Assembly (NCBI GenBank): GCA_023381095.1
Contig: JAMCTO010000225.1
Location: 1-5,141, forward strand
Direction of reading: 5' to 3'
Length of the DNA stretch: 5,141 nucleotides
Source: Bacillota bacterium
Lineage (GTDB): Bacteria > Bacillota > Sulfobacillia > Sulfobacillales > Sulfobacillaceae
Both the position numbers and the translations under genes were made by a program. Positions 1 through 5,141 of the stretch are shown piece by piece. A model generated the notes under the pieces. It did no database searches. It worked only from the letters and a program-made list of their open reading frames with translations, and had not been told where the DNA came from. Numbering within the stretch: the first letter of the stretch is position 1; each line of letters starts with the position of its first letter.

Positions 1-26
1 CGTCTGGTCTTGACGACGCGATACAT
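1..26 (-). CDS. Possible gene start, cut by the left window edge
   Basis: An ATG at 26-24 opens a frame reading MYRVVKTR and then runs off the window. It is preceded by GGGAG with a 7-base spacer, a good ribosome binding site, which is the main reason to list it. It would lie 48 bp downstream of the 171-aa hypothetical gene on the same strand and could share its transcript. Only eight full codons are visible, so no family or function can be proposed. It may be a chance start. Confidence 0.35.
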
Positions 27-74
27 TTTACGTCTCCCACGATTGCGAGAGACAACCGCCAACGTATCCATTTG

Positions 75-590
75 TCAAAGGACGAACGCATTCTCAGTAT
101 GGCACGCAAGGTATAGGTTGGGCACGACAAACCTTCGCCTGATATCCCCATCGCTAAAGCAAGGGGTTTTACGGCGCGCTGGATAATATCGGACTAAGCC
201 ATCCAGCACACTTGCCACGCTTTCAGCGTTCGTGGACGTCGTCGCATGACAATAAAATTGGGCTGCCCGAAAATGCAACCTAGCATACCCCACGTATTCA
301 GGGTCGGCAAGATAGTACGGTGAAAACGCCAGTGGCTGACCAATGATAAAGGCACACCGCGAGGGTTGCTTCAGGGCAACAAAAGTCGGATCGGCTTGCA
401 CAAGATGCCAGTCAAACCAACCGAGGGAGGCGTCCTTTGTTGGACTGTGATACTCATATGGCACGCTAGACTCGGGGTAGCCTTCCTCGTTAACGCCAAC
501 ATACTTCCCTTGAACGTTGTACGCGAATAACCGAGTGATCGCATCCCACCCTACGCCAGGATATGCCGCACTACGGTACATTTTTTTCAT
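75..590 (-). CDS. Hypothetical protein, 171 aa
   Basis: I do not recognise this protein. It is soluble in appearance, with no signal peptide or membrane helix, and is rich in aromatic residues (many Tyr, Phe and Trp) and Pro. It has a few scattered Cys but no metal-binding pattern. The frame stays open upstream to 764, but that extension is Cys/Ser-rich and reads like non-coding sequence. GGAAGAAGG lies directly before the ATG at 590 and 9 bases before a second in-frame ATG at 581. The true start is therefore MKKMYR at 590 or, with better spacing, MYRSAAY at 581 (168 aa). The 218 bp between it and the upstream 161-aa gene hold no convincing promoter or terminator; there is only a TTGTG/CACAA dyad at 748-766. 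Amino-acid composition and the ribosome binding site support coding, but no homology was tested. Confidence 0.55.
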   Translation of the reverse strand: MKKMYRSAAYPGVGWDAITRLFAYNVQGKYVGVNEEGYPESSVPYEYHSPTKDASLGWFDWHLVQADPTFVALKQPSRCAFIIGQPLAFSPYYLADPEYVGYARLHFRAAQFYCHATTSTNAESVASVLDGLVRYYPARRKTPCFSDGDIRRRFVVPNLYLACHTENAFVL

Positions 591-808
591 CCTTCTTCCG
601 CCGTACCACAGATAGTTGACATCTTCTCTAGAACCAAAGGTGGAACATCGGATAAGAACGCGAAAGACTACCCTTGCGCAGCACCCTATACTTGGCGCAC
701 TACTGATCCCAGAAATATATGGCGAATCACACCATAATTGCGGTCCCTTGTGATGCAGTGGCACAATATCTTGCCACCAGATAATCGAGGCCTTCGCACG
801 GCATAGGC

Positions 809-1294
809 TTATCCCCCCTCATGGAGCGGGGGCGTTTTCAACGTGTTTGATCGCGTAACAGAATGACGATGTAGTACCCCCGTAAATCGATGCAATAAAC
901 CGTCAAAACGACGTTGTCCCTGAGGGTTCGTTTTTAAATTCACATAAGCCCGGGCAGCCAATCGTGATGCCAATTCGCTGTTGACTTCTGAGACGGCAAT
1001 TAGCGCATCTTGTAAAATCAACAGCAATTCGGCCTGCTCTTTCTCTTTACGTTGTTGTTGCGCTGCCTTATCCTTTGGATGAATGCGCAATCCCATGGGC
1101 GAGCCATTTTCTATGAGCAGATCCATAAACAGGCTCTCTTGTTCGAGAGGTCTTAGCACATCGGTCGGAGGATCTTTCCATTCCAGCCACAACTCATCCT
1201 CTCCATCCCGTAAGTTAGCCCACTGAGACAACGTATCCCACGGTACCGCATTTTCGTCCTGAACGTACATTCGATGAATATGCACACGGTGCAT
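809..1294 (-). CDS. Hypothetical charged helical protein, 161 aa
   Basis: I do not recognise a family. The N-terminal half (residues 1-70) is acidic with several Trp. Residues about 73-120 form a strongly charged stretch (Lys/Glu/Gln-rich, then a regular Leu/Ala pattern) that should be one or two long helices, possibly a short coiled coil. The tail is basic. There is no signal peptide or membrane segment, so it is probably cytoplasmic. The start is the ATG at 1294: an in-frame TGA lies just upstream, and AAGAGGAG stands 12 bases before it, a rather long spacer. A 7-bp dyad covers this start codon. The gene is preceded by a predicted Crp-type promoter, so it may belong to the regulon of the regulator at 4161-4826. 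The function is unknown. Confidence 0.6.
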   Translation of the reverse strand: MHRVHIHRMYVQDENAVPWDTLSQWANLRDGEDELWLEWKDPPTDVLRPLEQESLFMDLLIENGSPMGLRIHPKDKAAQQQRKEKEQAELLLILQDALIAVSEVNSELASRLAARAYVNLKTNPQGQRRFDGLLHRFTGVLHRHSVTRSNTLKTPPLHEGG

Positions 1295-1295
1295 A
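1279..1295. repeat. Perfect inverted repeat over a start codon
   Basis: TATGCAC-ACG-GTGCATA is a perfect dyad with 7-bp arms and a 3-base loop. In the minus-strand mRNA the first arm contains the ATG of the 161-aa hypothetical gene, so the start codon would be paired in a small hairpin. It could tune translation or be an operator. A 7-bp dyad is not rare by chance in 5 kb, so only its position makes it notable. Confidence 0.35.
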
Positions 1296-1423
1296 AACCA
1301 TCACGGCTCCTCTTATCTTGGCTCAAACCCCAGGCCTTCATTTTACCATTGGCTTTTCGCGCTGAAACAGAGAAAATGTCTAATAGTCATTGCCTCCTGA
1401 AGCGCACTAGGAAGAACCACCCT

Positions 1424-1429
1424 ATTTTA
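1424..1429 (-). promoter_or_regulatory. Candidate -10 box of the 161-aa gene
   Basis: On the minus strand the sequence is TAAAAT, five of six matches to TATAAT. It predicts a start near 1417 and a leader of about 123 nt. No good -35 is seen at 17 bases (ATCAAC); TTGATC occurs only with a 20-base spacer. A poor -35 is typical of activator-dependent promoters, and the Crp-type palindrome is centred at -61.5 from the predicted start, the classical class I position. Confidence 0.4.
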
Positions 1430-1470
1430 CAATGCTGCACATCATTGTTGATCAAAAGCGTGATGCAGTG

Positions 1471-1486
1471 CGTGATCTACGTCACA
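1471..1486. promoter_or_regulatory. Crp/Fnr-type operator palindrome
   Basis: On the plus strand this reads CGTGA-TCTACG-TCACA; on the minus strand, TGTGA-CGTAGA-TCACG. It matches nine of ten arm positions of the TGTGA-N6-TCACA pattern recognised by Crp-type regulators, and the TGATCTACGTCA core also resembles Fnr/Dnr-type sites. Its centre is 61.5 bp upstream of the start predicted from the TAAAAT box at 1429-1424. The regulator encoded at 4161-4826 is the obvious candidate to bind it. Confidence 0.55.
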
Positions 1487-1567
1487 CTCGAAGCTCTTGG
1501 CCGCGATCGCCGCCATTCCTCGAAGGCCCTATCATGTCAGGCAGTCACCACCGAAAATCTTAAAGAG

Positions 1568-1603
1568 GCAGTGCAGGCCAGGGCGAACCTGAAGTGCCAC
1601 TGC
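1568..1603 (-). terminator. Weak hairpin after the membrane-protein gene
   Basis: On the minus strand GCAGTG pairs with CACTGC (6 bp) and an inner CAGG/CCTG adds 4 bp around a 5-base loop, with an internal bulge between. It lies 33 bp past the stop of the oxidase-like gene and is followed by CTCTTTAAGATTTTC. The T content is poor for an intrinsic terminator, so this is only a candidate. Confidence 0.25.
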
Positions 1604-1635
1604 AATTCAGTAGGCGATGGACTCCAAGGAGTTGA

Positions 1636-2901
1636 TCATTGCCGTAACGGTTGCTTATTTCTTCCCCGCGCCATGGCAGTCATGAGATTAAGAACTTGCG
1701 TGCCAATCAGTAAAAGCCCAGCAAAACCCGCCATCTCATCCAAAATAGGCAGCCTTTGTGTTCTTCCAAGGATTGATAACACCGCCCCTGCAAGACCCAA
1801 CATTCCGGCGACTATCGGTTGATTTTTTGAATGCATGGCCTGGGCCATAAAAAAAGCCTTAAAGTTCGGGCCGGGCAGCCGCTTTGCCACCGCCACCGCC
1901 ACCACAAACGGAATAATGCGAGACTGGTAGCTAAAGATCAAAGTAAACATACCCCAAAAAGCTACTACCACAGCCAAGGGATTTAGCCACACCGCCAGAA
2001 TCGACGACACCAGAAGCAACAGCCATGCGGAAGCCACGCCGACAAAAACCCTGTCCTTAGATTTCCCGTGAGCGAAAACATAAACTGATTGACTCATGGT
2101 TGTCAAAACCGCCAGCACCCAAAATACCGCGCCAATGCGAAACAGCATAGCGAACGACGCCATTGAGAGCCAAGCCAATCCTAAGCCGCCGGTAGATAGC
2201 ATTAACGGTATCCCTGATGTTTTGCCTTCTGCTCTAGACATGGAGAACATGGGATTGAGCTTTAATTGCACCGTTAGTATTAAAAATCCCATCCACCCAA
2301 CCAAAGCTGTAGCAATGTGAACCCGTAATACTGCGTAGGCTGGCCACCATCCGAGGAACGACAATGCCATAAAGAGTCCTAACACCCACACCAAATTCAA
2401 TCCTATCACCGCACCACGAATACCTTGGTACACGACGTCTCGAGCTTTTGAGGAGTGCCCGAGTTGCCTTAGCACTCCTATACTCCACATGAGAACTGAG
2501 AAGGCAAGAACCCCTCCGCCGATGGCCAACACCGGCCACCACTGTTCAGCGAAACCCCACACAAACACCAGCACCCCTAGCAGGTACCCTACGTAAATCA
2601 CAAGCGCCTGCCGAGTTCCCAACGGTGGAACATCAAATACCACCGGAACCCATTGATGCAGGATTCCCATGGCCGTCATCGTGAGAAATCCCAACGTAAA
2701 ACAATGCACCATAACAAGTACCCAAGGCTCCCCGTAAACGCCCTCAGCTAATGGTTTCGCCAGGAATATCAGCATGATCGCGGCGACAATAACAAATCCA
2801 TAAGCCGTTCCTACAAATAACGATGGCACGATGATGCGGGGTGCCTGATCTATGTTGATGCTTGGTTTGTACCGTGTGTTTTCGGGTGCATTGTGATCCA
2901 T
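1636..2901 (-). CDS. Heme-copper oxidase subunit I-like (NnrS-like) membrane protein
   Basis: This 421-aa protein has about 12 predicted transmembrane helices (roughly residues 23-48, 60-89, 99-117, 121-144, 161-184, 195-219, 230-254, 256-278, 285-306, 309-339, 362-379, 388-410). It has the landmarks of the Firmicute family annotated as cbb3-type oxidase subunit I-like: H66-CFTLGF...GILHQWVPVV with H82, H195-IATALVGWMGF...LNPMF, and QSRIIPF at 326-332. These histidines are candidate heme or metal ligands. It does not show the full ligand set of a catalytic oxidase, so it may bind heme or nitric oxide rather than reduce oxygen; this is inference. The start is set at 2901, where GAGGAG stands 7 bases upstream; the GTG-like extension to 2919 overlaps that site. 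The 248 bp upstream contain no clear promoter. It lies downstream of the DUF2249 genes. Confidence 0.8.
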   Translation of the reverse strand: MDHNAPENTRYKPSINIDQAPRIIVPSLFVGTAYGFVIVAAIMLIFLAKPLAEGVYGEPWVLVMVHCFTLGFLTMTAMGILHQWVPVVFDVPPLGTRQALVIYVGYLLGVLVFVWGFAEQWWPVLAIGGGVLAFSVLMWSIGVLRQLGHSSKARDVVYQGIRGAVIGLNLVWVLGLFMALSFLGWWPAYAVLRVHIATALVGWMGFLILTVQLKLNPMFSMSRAEGKTSGIPLMLSTGGLGLAWLSMASFAMLFRIGAVFWVLAVLTTMSQSVYVFAHGKSKDRVFVGVASAWLLLLVSSILAVWLNPLAVVVAFWGMFTLIFSYQSRIIPFVVAVAVAKRLPGPNFKAFFMAQAMHSKNQPIVAGMLGLAGAVLSILGRTQRLPILDEMAGFAGLLLIGTQVLNLMTAMARGRNKQPLRQ

Positions 2902-3149
2902 TTGACGTCTCCTCACCATTGGATAACCAAAGACAAACTGTGTACATCTCTAGACGATTATGATGGGGCTAATCCTCTTTAACACACACAATAATTGGCT
3001 ACCATATTTAGATCCCATTCCCATACCTATACTCAGTCGTTTTGGCCAAGCGCCTGGCCGCCGTCACCCCACCTCAAACTCCTAATTCACGCGGCTTTTG
3101 AACCACACCACTGGTTGTCGAAGGTAGCTACAGCCCTGTCCACGGGTGA

Positions 3150-3589
3150 TCAGAAGCTGCACTTCCAAAACCGTTCAATATCGACATCTCCGATGGCCCC
3201 AATTTGTCTAAGCGCTTTCAGCCTGCTTCGAGGCAGGGCCTTCCTCGCACACTAAATTGTTCGCCAGGGCGTAGATGATGCAGAATGACTGCCAAGTCCC
3301 GAAGTACCTCGTCGACACCTCGGCACCGATAATCAAGCACAAGCAGTGAAGTTGGATCTGGCTTCGCTGGGCGGTAAACCAACAATCTCGCCGTTTCCAA
3401 CGTGCCGTCTTGTGTAACACATTTGAGTCGGCGAATTTGCAAAACGGCCGCCAAGGGTCCCAGATCATGCACTGCAACTACTCACAATTGCGGTCCAGGC
3501 ATTAATTCCTCTACAGTTGCCAGGACACACGGGAACATGTCGGATCCAAGCCAAGATGCAGAACGAGTATCGAACCTTAACCCCTTCAT
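3150..3589 (-). pseudogene. Tandem DUF2249 protein, broken by a stop and a frameshift
   Basis: Read through, this is two DUF2249 (TusA-like fold) domains of about 70 residues. Domain 1 starts at the ATG at 3589 (LRFDTRSASWLG, EELMPGPQL). It meets an in-frame TGA at 3484-3482 and continues in the same frame with VVAVHDLGPLAAVL and ends with LLVYRP. Domain 2 starts with LVLDYR, HHLRPGEQF, then hits TGA at 3220-3218. One base of frame shift, somewhere between about 3250 and 3219, restores LKALRQIGAIGDVDIERFWK and a stop at 3152-3150. Both halves align without gaps to the intact 73-aa neighbour (GEGFELL, DPLLKVMETKGF). The restored product is about 146 aa. Residue 36 (TGA) stands where a polar residue such as Glu or Arg is usual. 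The fragment from a GTG at 3472 could be made separately but has no clear ribosome binding site. Decay is likelier than function; sequencing error is possible. Confidence 0.75.
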
Positions 3590-3740
3590 GATGCCATCAT
3601 CCTCGCTGCTATAGGCTTTACGCTCATGCCTCTCAGACTACATCTACTTTACACCCATGTTTTACCGAATAGTGACATCGGCCTGTTCCTTGCTACGTGA
3701 AAAATTTACGGCTTTGTCTGCTGTGGTTTTCTATTGCGTG

Positions 3741-3962
3741 CTAATCCGCCGGAGTAAAGGTCACAAGCCATGAGCCATCACCTAACTCCGCCGACACGTT
3801 GGAGAACCCTTTCGTTTCCATGACTTTCAATAAGGGATCAGGACGAAAGGTCGCTAGTAATTCAAATCCTTCACCGGGTTCTAAGGTGTTGACAAACGTC
3901 ATAATGTCCATAAACGGTTCGCCACCAGCTAACAACGTAGGCCTTACATCCAATTGTTTCAT
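3741..3962 (-). CDS. DUF2249 domain protein, 73 aa
   Basis: The protein is a single DUF2249 domain: LDVRPTLLAGGEPF at the start, LEPGEGFELLATF in the middle, RPDPLLKVMETKGF, and the closing GDGSWLVTFTP. This follows the family order (LDVR, xPGE, DPxPLL, G-W-x-V) over its whole length. The family has a small TusA/SirA-like fold and no established reaction; it often occurs near hemerythrin, NnrS or denitrification genes. The Cys of true TusA is absent. I chose the ATG at 3962 because AGGGGG lies 7 bases upstream (3975-3970) and the family begins there. The open frame back to 4022 reads as basic, Trp-rich, non-family sequence. A Crp-type half-conserved palindrome lies about 80-95 bases upstream. 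The next gene downstream is the broken tandem DUF2249, 151 bp away, with no clear terminator between. Confidence 0.85.
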   Translation of the reverse strand: MKQLDVRPTLLAGGEPFMDIMTFVNTLEPGEGFELLATFRPDPLLKVMETKGFSNVSAELGDGSWLVTFTPAD

Positions 3963-4040
3963 CCACTTGCCCCCTGATTTTAACCTGCGCACCCATAACC
4001 GCCACCATACTCTAATGTCCAATAATATGGTCCTGGTATC

Positions 4041-4056
4041 CGTGCTTTATGTCACA
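4041..4056. promoter_or_regulatory. Candidate Crp/Fnr-type operator before the DUF2249 gene
   Basis: On the plus strand this reads CGTGC-TTTATG-TCACA; on the minus strand, TGTGA-CATAAA-GCACG. It matches eight of ten arm positions of TGTGA-N6-TCACA and has the same spacing as the site at 1471-1486. It lies 79-94 bases upstream of the ATG of the 73-aa DUF2249 gene. A TATTAT at 4027-4022 or a TAGAGT at 4014-4009 could be the -10 box, but neither gives a canonical activator distance, so the promoter is unresolved. Confidence 0.35.
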
Positions 4057-4100
4057 ATTGTCCAATGCGCCGTAAGCAGCTTGTTCGTTAGCGATATAGC

Positions 4101-4139
4101 TTGGCGGTGAAGTGCGCGTGGTTTTCCAACGCCGCCCAA
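4101..4139. repeat. Long imperfect hairpin between regulator and DUF2249
   Basis: The outer arms TTGGCGG and CCGCCCAA pair with one bulge. The inner arms GCGTGG and CCAACGC pair with one bulge around a TTTT loop. Neither strand has a T-run after the stem, so it is not a standard terminator. It lies 22 bp past the regulator stop, in the 198-bp gap before the DUF2249 gene. It could be an mRNA 3' stabiliser or an attenuator. Confidence 0.35.
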
Positions 4140-4160
4140 AACGGCAACGATCCCCGCAAA

Positions 4161-4826
4161 CTAAGGCGTATGAGATCTTGGCGGCGGCTCTAGTGCCATG
4201 GCTTCAAGACGAGCCACATCTTTGACAAAAATATCGCCATAGCCAACTTCAATTAATTCCATACGTTGCAATTCCTGTAATACGCGGCTTATCGTTTCTC
4301 TCCGAGTGCCAATCAAATTGGCTAAATCTTCATGGGTCAAACGGACATGTGACGCGGTTTTTCGTCCAAGCATACTCAACACAATAGCTAATTGCAAGAT
4401 GATGGGCCTCCCCTGTCTGCTCGCCACGGATTCTTGCACCAGGCGAAGACGTTCGGCCAAAAGCTGACTGATGGTCATCGCGAAGGCGGGAACGCTCTGG
4501 TGCAACGCCAAGGCCGCCTGACGATCAATCCAGACCAGTTCTGTCGGCGTATCAAGCGCTCGTGCGGACCCCGGATATCCTGACTTATCCCAAAGTCCTG
4601 CGATGCCTACCACATCCCCCGCAACCCATATCCCAGACGTGGTCAAATTACCTTGTGCTCCGAAGTGCTCAATGGCCACCCGCCCATTGAGCACGACCCA
4701 CAAACCCGTGGTTTCCGATCCTTGATGGAAGATAGTTTCCCCAGCCGAAAACCGCCGCATCACTAATACACGTCGCCGCGTATCAGGGGTTAAGACATTT
4801 AGTAGCGTAATATCTTCAATACGCAC
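4161..4826 (-). CDS. Crp/Fnr-family transcriptional regulator, 221 aa
   Basis: This is a cytoplasmic DNA-binding dimer protein of normal family length. Residues about 15-105 form the cyclic-nucleotide-binding-like beta barrel (FSAGETIFHQG at 26-36, VLNGRV at 45-50, GDVVGIAGL at 70-78). Residues about 108-138 form the long dimer helix. LTHEDLANLIGTRRETISRV at 163-182 is the helix-turn-helix. The recognition helix carries R176, E177, S180 and R181, which combines the Crp (RE...R) and Fnr (E..SR) patterns. There is no Cys, so it cannot carry an Fnr iron-sulfur cluster, and the Arg-Ser pair that binds cAMP phosphate is replaced (PGSARA at 85-90), so cAMP is unlikely. A heme/NO-sensing, Dnr-like role would fit the neighbours but is inference. 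The GTG start at 4826 has GAGGAGG 9 bases upstream. An IS110 remnant ends 54 bp upstream, so its native promoter may be displaced. Confidence 0.9.
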   Translation of the reverse strand: MRIEDITLLNVLTPDTRRRVLVMRRFSAGETIFHQGSETTGLWVVLNGRVAIEHFGAQGNLTTSGIWVAGDVVGIAGLWDKSGYPGSARALDTPTELVWIDRQAALALHQSVPAFAMTISQLLAERLRLVQESVASRQGRPIILQLAIVLSMLGRKTASHVRLTHEDLANLIGTRRETISRVLQELQRMELIEVGYGDIFVKDVARLEAMALEPPPRSHTP

Positions 4827-4856
4827 TTATACGGTCCTCCTCTGAAAAATAGATTC

Positions 4857-4871
4857 CGGTGAGAACCACCG
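4857..4871 (-). terminator. Hairpin plus T-run behind the IS110 transposase
   Basis: On the minus strand CGGTG-GTTCT-CACCG forms a 5-bp hairpin 9 bases after the transposase stop, followed by GAATC and TATTTTTC. It resembles a weak intrinsic terminator. The TATTTT (4850-4845) could also act as a -10 box for the regulator, although no -35 fits. It may be the structured right end of the IS. Confidence 0.3.
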
Positions 4872-4880
4872 CCGGTAGTG

Positions 4881-5141
4881 TCAGCTCGCCTGCGAGGCCG
4901 ATTCGACCGTCACCCGATAACCCAAGGCTTCGAGTCGGCGGATTTCCCGACGCACGACCGGCTGTTTGTTCCGCTCATCAAAGTAGTTGGCACCCAGATC
5001 CTGGTACACGGTCCCCGGCGTCTTTAAAATGGCATAGGCGGCGAGGAGAATGTGACGGCTCGTCGCCCCGGTTTTCCCCGCACTCTCGTCTTGCCCCGGG
5101 CTGAAGCCGGCCCAGGAAATCAGGTGTCCTGCGGCGGGCAT
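4881..5141 (-). pseudogene. IS110-family transposase, C-terminal part, internally deleted
   Basis: The frame enters from beyond the right edge and ends at TGA 4883-4881. It opens with GHLISWAGFSPGQDESAGK, the hallmark of the IS110 C-terminal transposase domain (Transposase_20), which carries the conserved serine of these DEDD-plus-serine, RNA-bridged recombinases. It ends with YQDLGANYFDERNK, VVRREIRRLEALGYRVTVE, also typical of IS110 tails. Between them the usual segment of about 40-45 residues (Gly-Asn-x-x-Leu-Arg, Arg-Thr-Lys-x-Thr-Tyr, Lys-Lys-Arg-Ala) is missing: GKTGAT at about 5079-5061 runs straight into SRHILLAAYAIL. The frame is kept, so it looks like an in-frame deletion, and the product should be inactive. 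The ATG at the very edge is most likely internal; the N-terminal RuvC-like half lies outside. Confidence 0.8.

Larger units (their letters stand above)
1295..1635. other. Intergenic region, 341 bp, regulatory
   Basis: This stretch separates the heme-copper-oxidase-like gene from the 161-aa hypothetical gene; both are on the minus strand. No convincing protein is encoded on either strand. It holds, in minus-strand order, a weak hairpin after the oxidase-like gene (1603-1568), a Crp-type palindrome (1486-1471), a TTGATCAA palindrome (1455-1448), a TAAAAT -10 candidate (1429-1424), and a leader of about 120 nt. The leader contains AGGAGG and a 15-codon open frame (1390-1343). I read it as a terminator-plus-promoter region, so the hypothetical gene is probably transcribed separately. 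Confidence 0.5.
4845..5141 (-). mobile_element. Right (3') end of an IS110-family element
   Basis: The transposase remnant and its flank mark the 3' end of an IS110-type insertion. These elements lack long terminal inverted repeats, so the boundary cannot be fixed; it must lie between the stop at 4881 and the ribosome binding site of the regulator (about 4842-4836). The left end and any bridge RNA, which in IS110-group elements is encoded upstream of the transposase, would be outside the window. Confidence 0.55.

Noticed and set aside
748..766. TTGTG/CACAA dyad as a further Crp-type site
   Set aside because: The spacing to TGTGA/TCACA is N7 rather than N6 and no promoter is aligned with it.
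1343..1390. 15-codon leader frame MTIRHFLCFSAKSQW after AGGAGG
   Set aside because: The spacer between AGGAGG and ATG is only 2 bases and nothing in the peptide suggests attenuation. It is noted but not called.
750..1470. GTGATGCAGTG occurring twice (750-760 and 1460-1470)
   Set aside because: Several 11-base repeats are expected by chance in a window of this size, and the flanks do not match.
1607..1639. ATGA overlap starting a 10-codon frame at the end of the membrane-protein gene
   Set aside because: It stops after ten codons, and extending past the stop in this frame gave nothing family-like.
1274..1822. Long plus-strand open frame (182 codons) over the intergenic region
   Set aside because: About a third is antisense to the well-supported membrane protein, it has no ribosome binding site, and its composition (scattered Cys, Arg, Ser) is not protein-like.
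3044..3059. GGCCAAGCGCCTGGCC hairpin as a terminator
   Set aside because: There is no T-run on either outgoing strand at the right distance.
3008..3067. 19-codon GTG frame upstream of the membrane-protein gene
   Set aside because: Weak start signal, no recognisable sequence, and length expected by chance.
3208..3477. 89-codon minus frame overlapping the DUF2249 remnant
   Set aside because: It is a shadow frame; the DUF2249 motifs are read in the neighbouring frame.
3482..3484. TGA in the tandem DUF2249 gene as selenocysteine or reassigned Trp
   Set aside because: TGG encodes Trp throughout the window and TGA ends other genes. The position is not a Cys or Trp in the family, and a second lesion exists in the same gene.
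1..5141. tRNA, rRNA, CRISPR array or riboswitch
   Set aside because: No cloverleaf with a TTCRA arm, no regularly spaced repeats and no recognisable riboswitch core were seen on either strand.

Overview
The window looks like a piece of a Bacillota-type genome of moderate GC. The evidence is strong GAGG/GGAGG-type ribosome binding sites, a Crp/Fnr regulator, a Firmicute-style heme-copper-oxidase-like membrane protein and an IS110 remnant. A Sulfobacillus-like acidophile is my guess and cannot be proven from this sequence. TGG is used freely for Trp, so the code is the standard one. Every gene I can support lies on the minus strand, so the region reads from right to left.

Right to left: (1) 5141-4881, the C-terminal part of an IS110-family transposase that appears to have lost about 40-45 residues internally; its stop lies only 54 bp before the next gene. 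(2) 4826-4161, a Crp/Fnr-family regulator without cysteines. (3) 3962-3741, a single-domain DUF2249 protein of 73 aa. (4) 3589-3150, a tandem DUF2249 gene broken by an in-frame TGA in domain 1 and a frameshift in domain 2. (5) 2901-1636, a 12-helix heme-copper oxidase subunit I-like / NnrS-like membrane protein. (6) 1635-1295, a 341-bp intergenic region holding a near-perfect Crp-type palindrome 61.5 bp upstream of the predicted start of a plausible promoter. (7) 1294-809 and 590-75, two unrecognised proteins. (8) 26-1, a possible gene start cut by the left edge.

The core (regulator, DUF2249, DUF2249x2, heme-copper-oxidase-like protein) resembles clusters linked in other bacteria to nitric-oxide and low-oxygen respiratory metabolism. 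I infer that the regulator controls at least part of this block. Its recognition helix has the Arg-Glu...Arg pattern that reads GTGA half-sites, and GTGA/TCAC palindromes lie upstream of the 73-aa DUF2249 gene and of the 161-aa hypothetical gene. The small DUF2249 domains may serve the membrane protein or a common ligand, but no reaction can be assigned. The broken tandem gene and the eroded IS suggest a locus in partial decay, unless the lesions are assembly errors.
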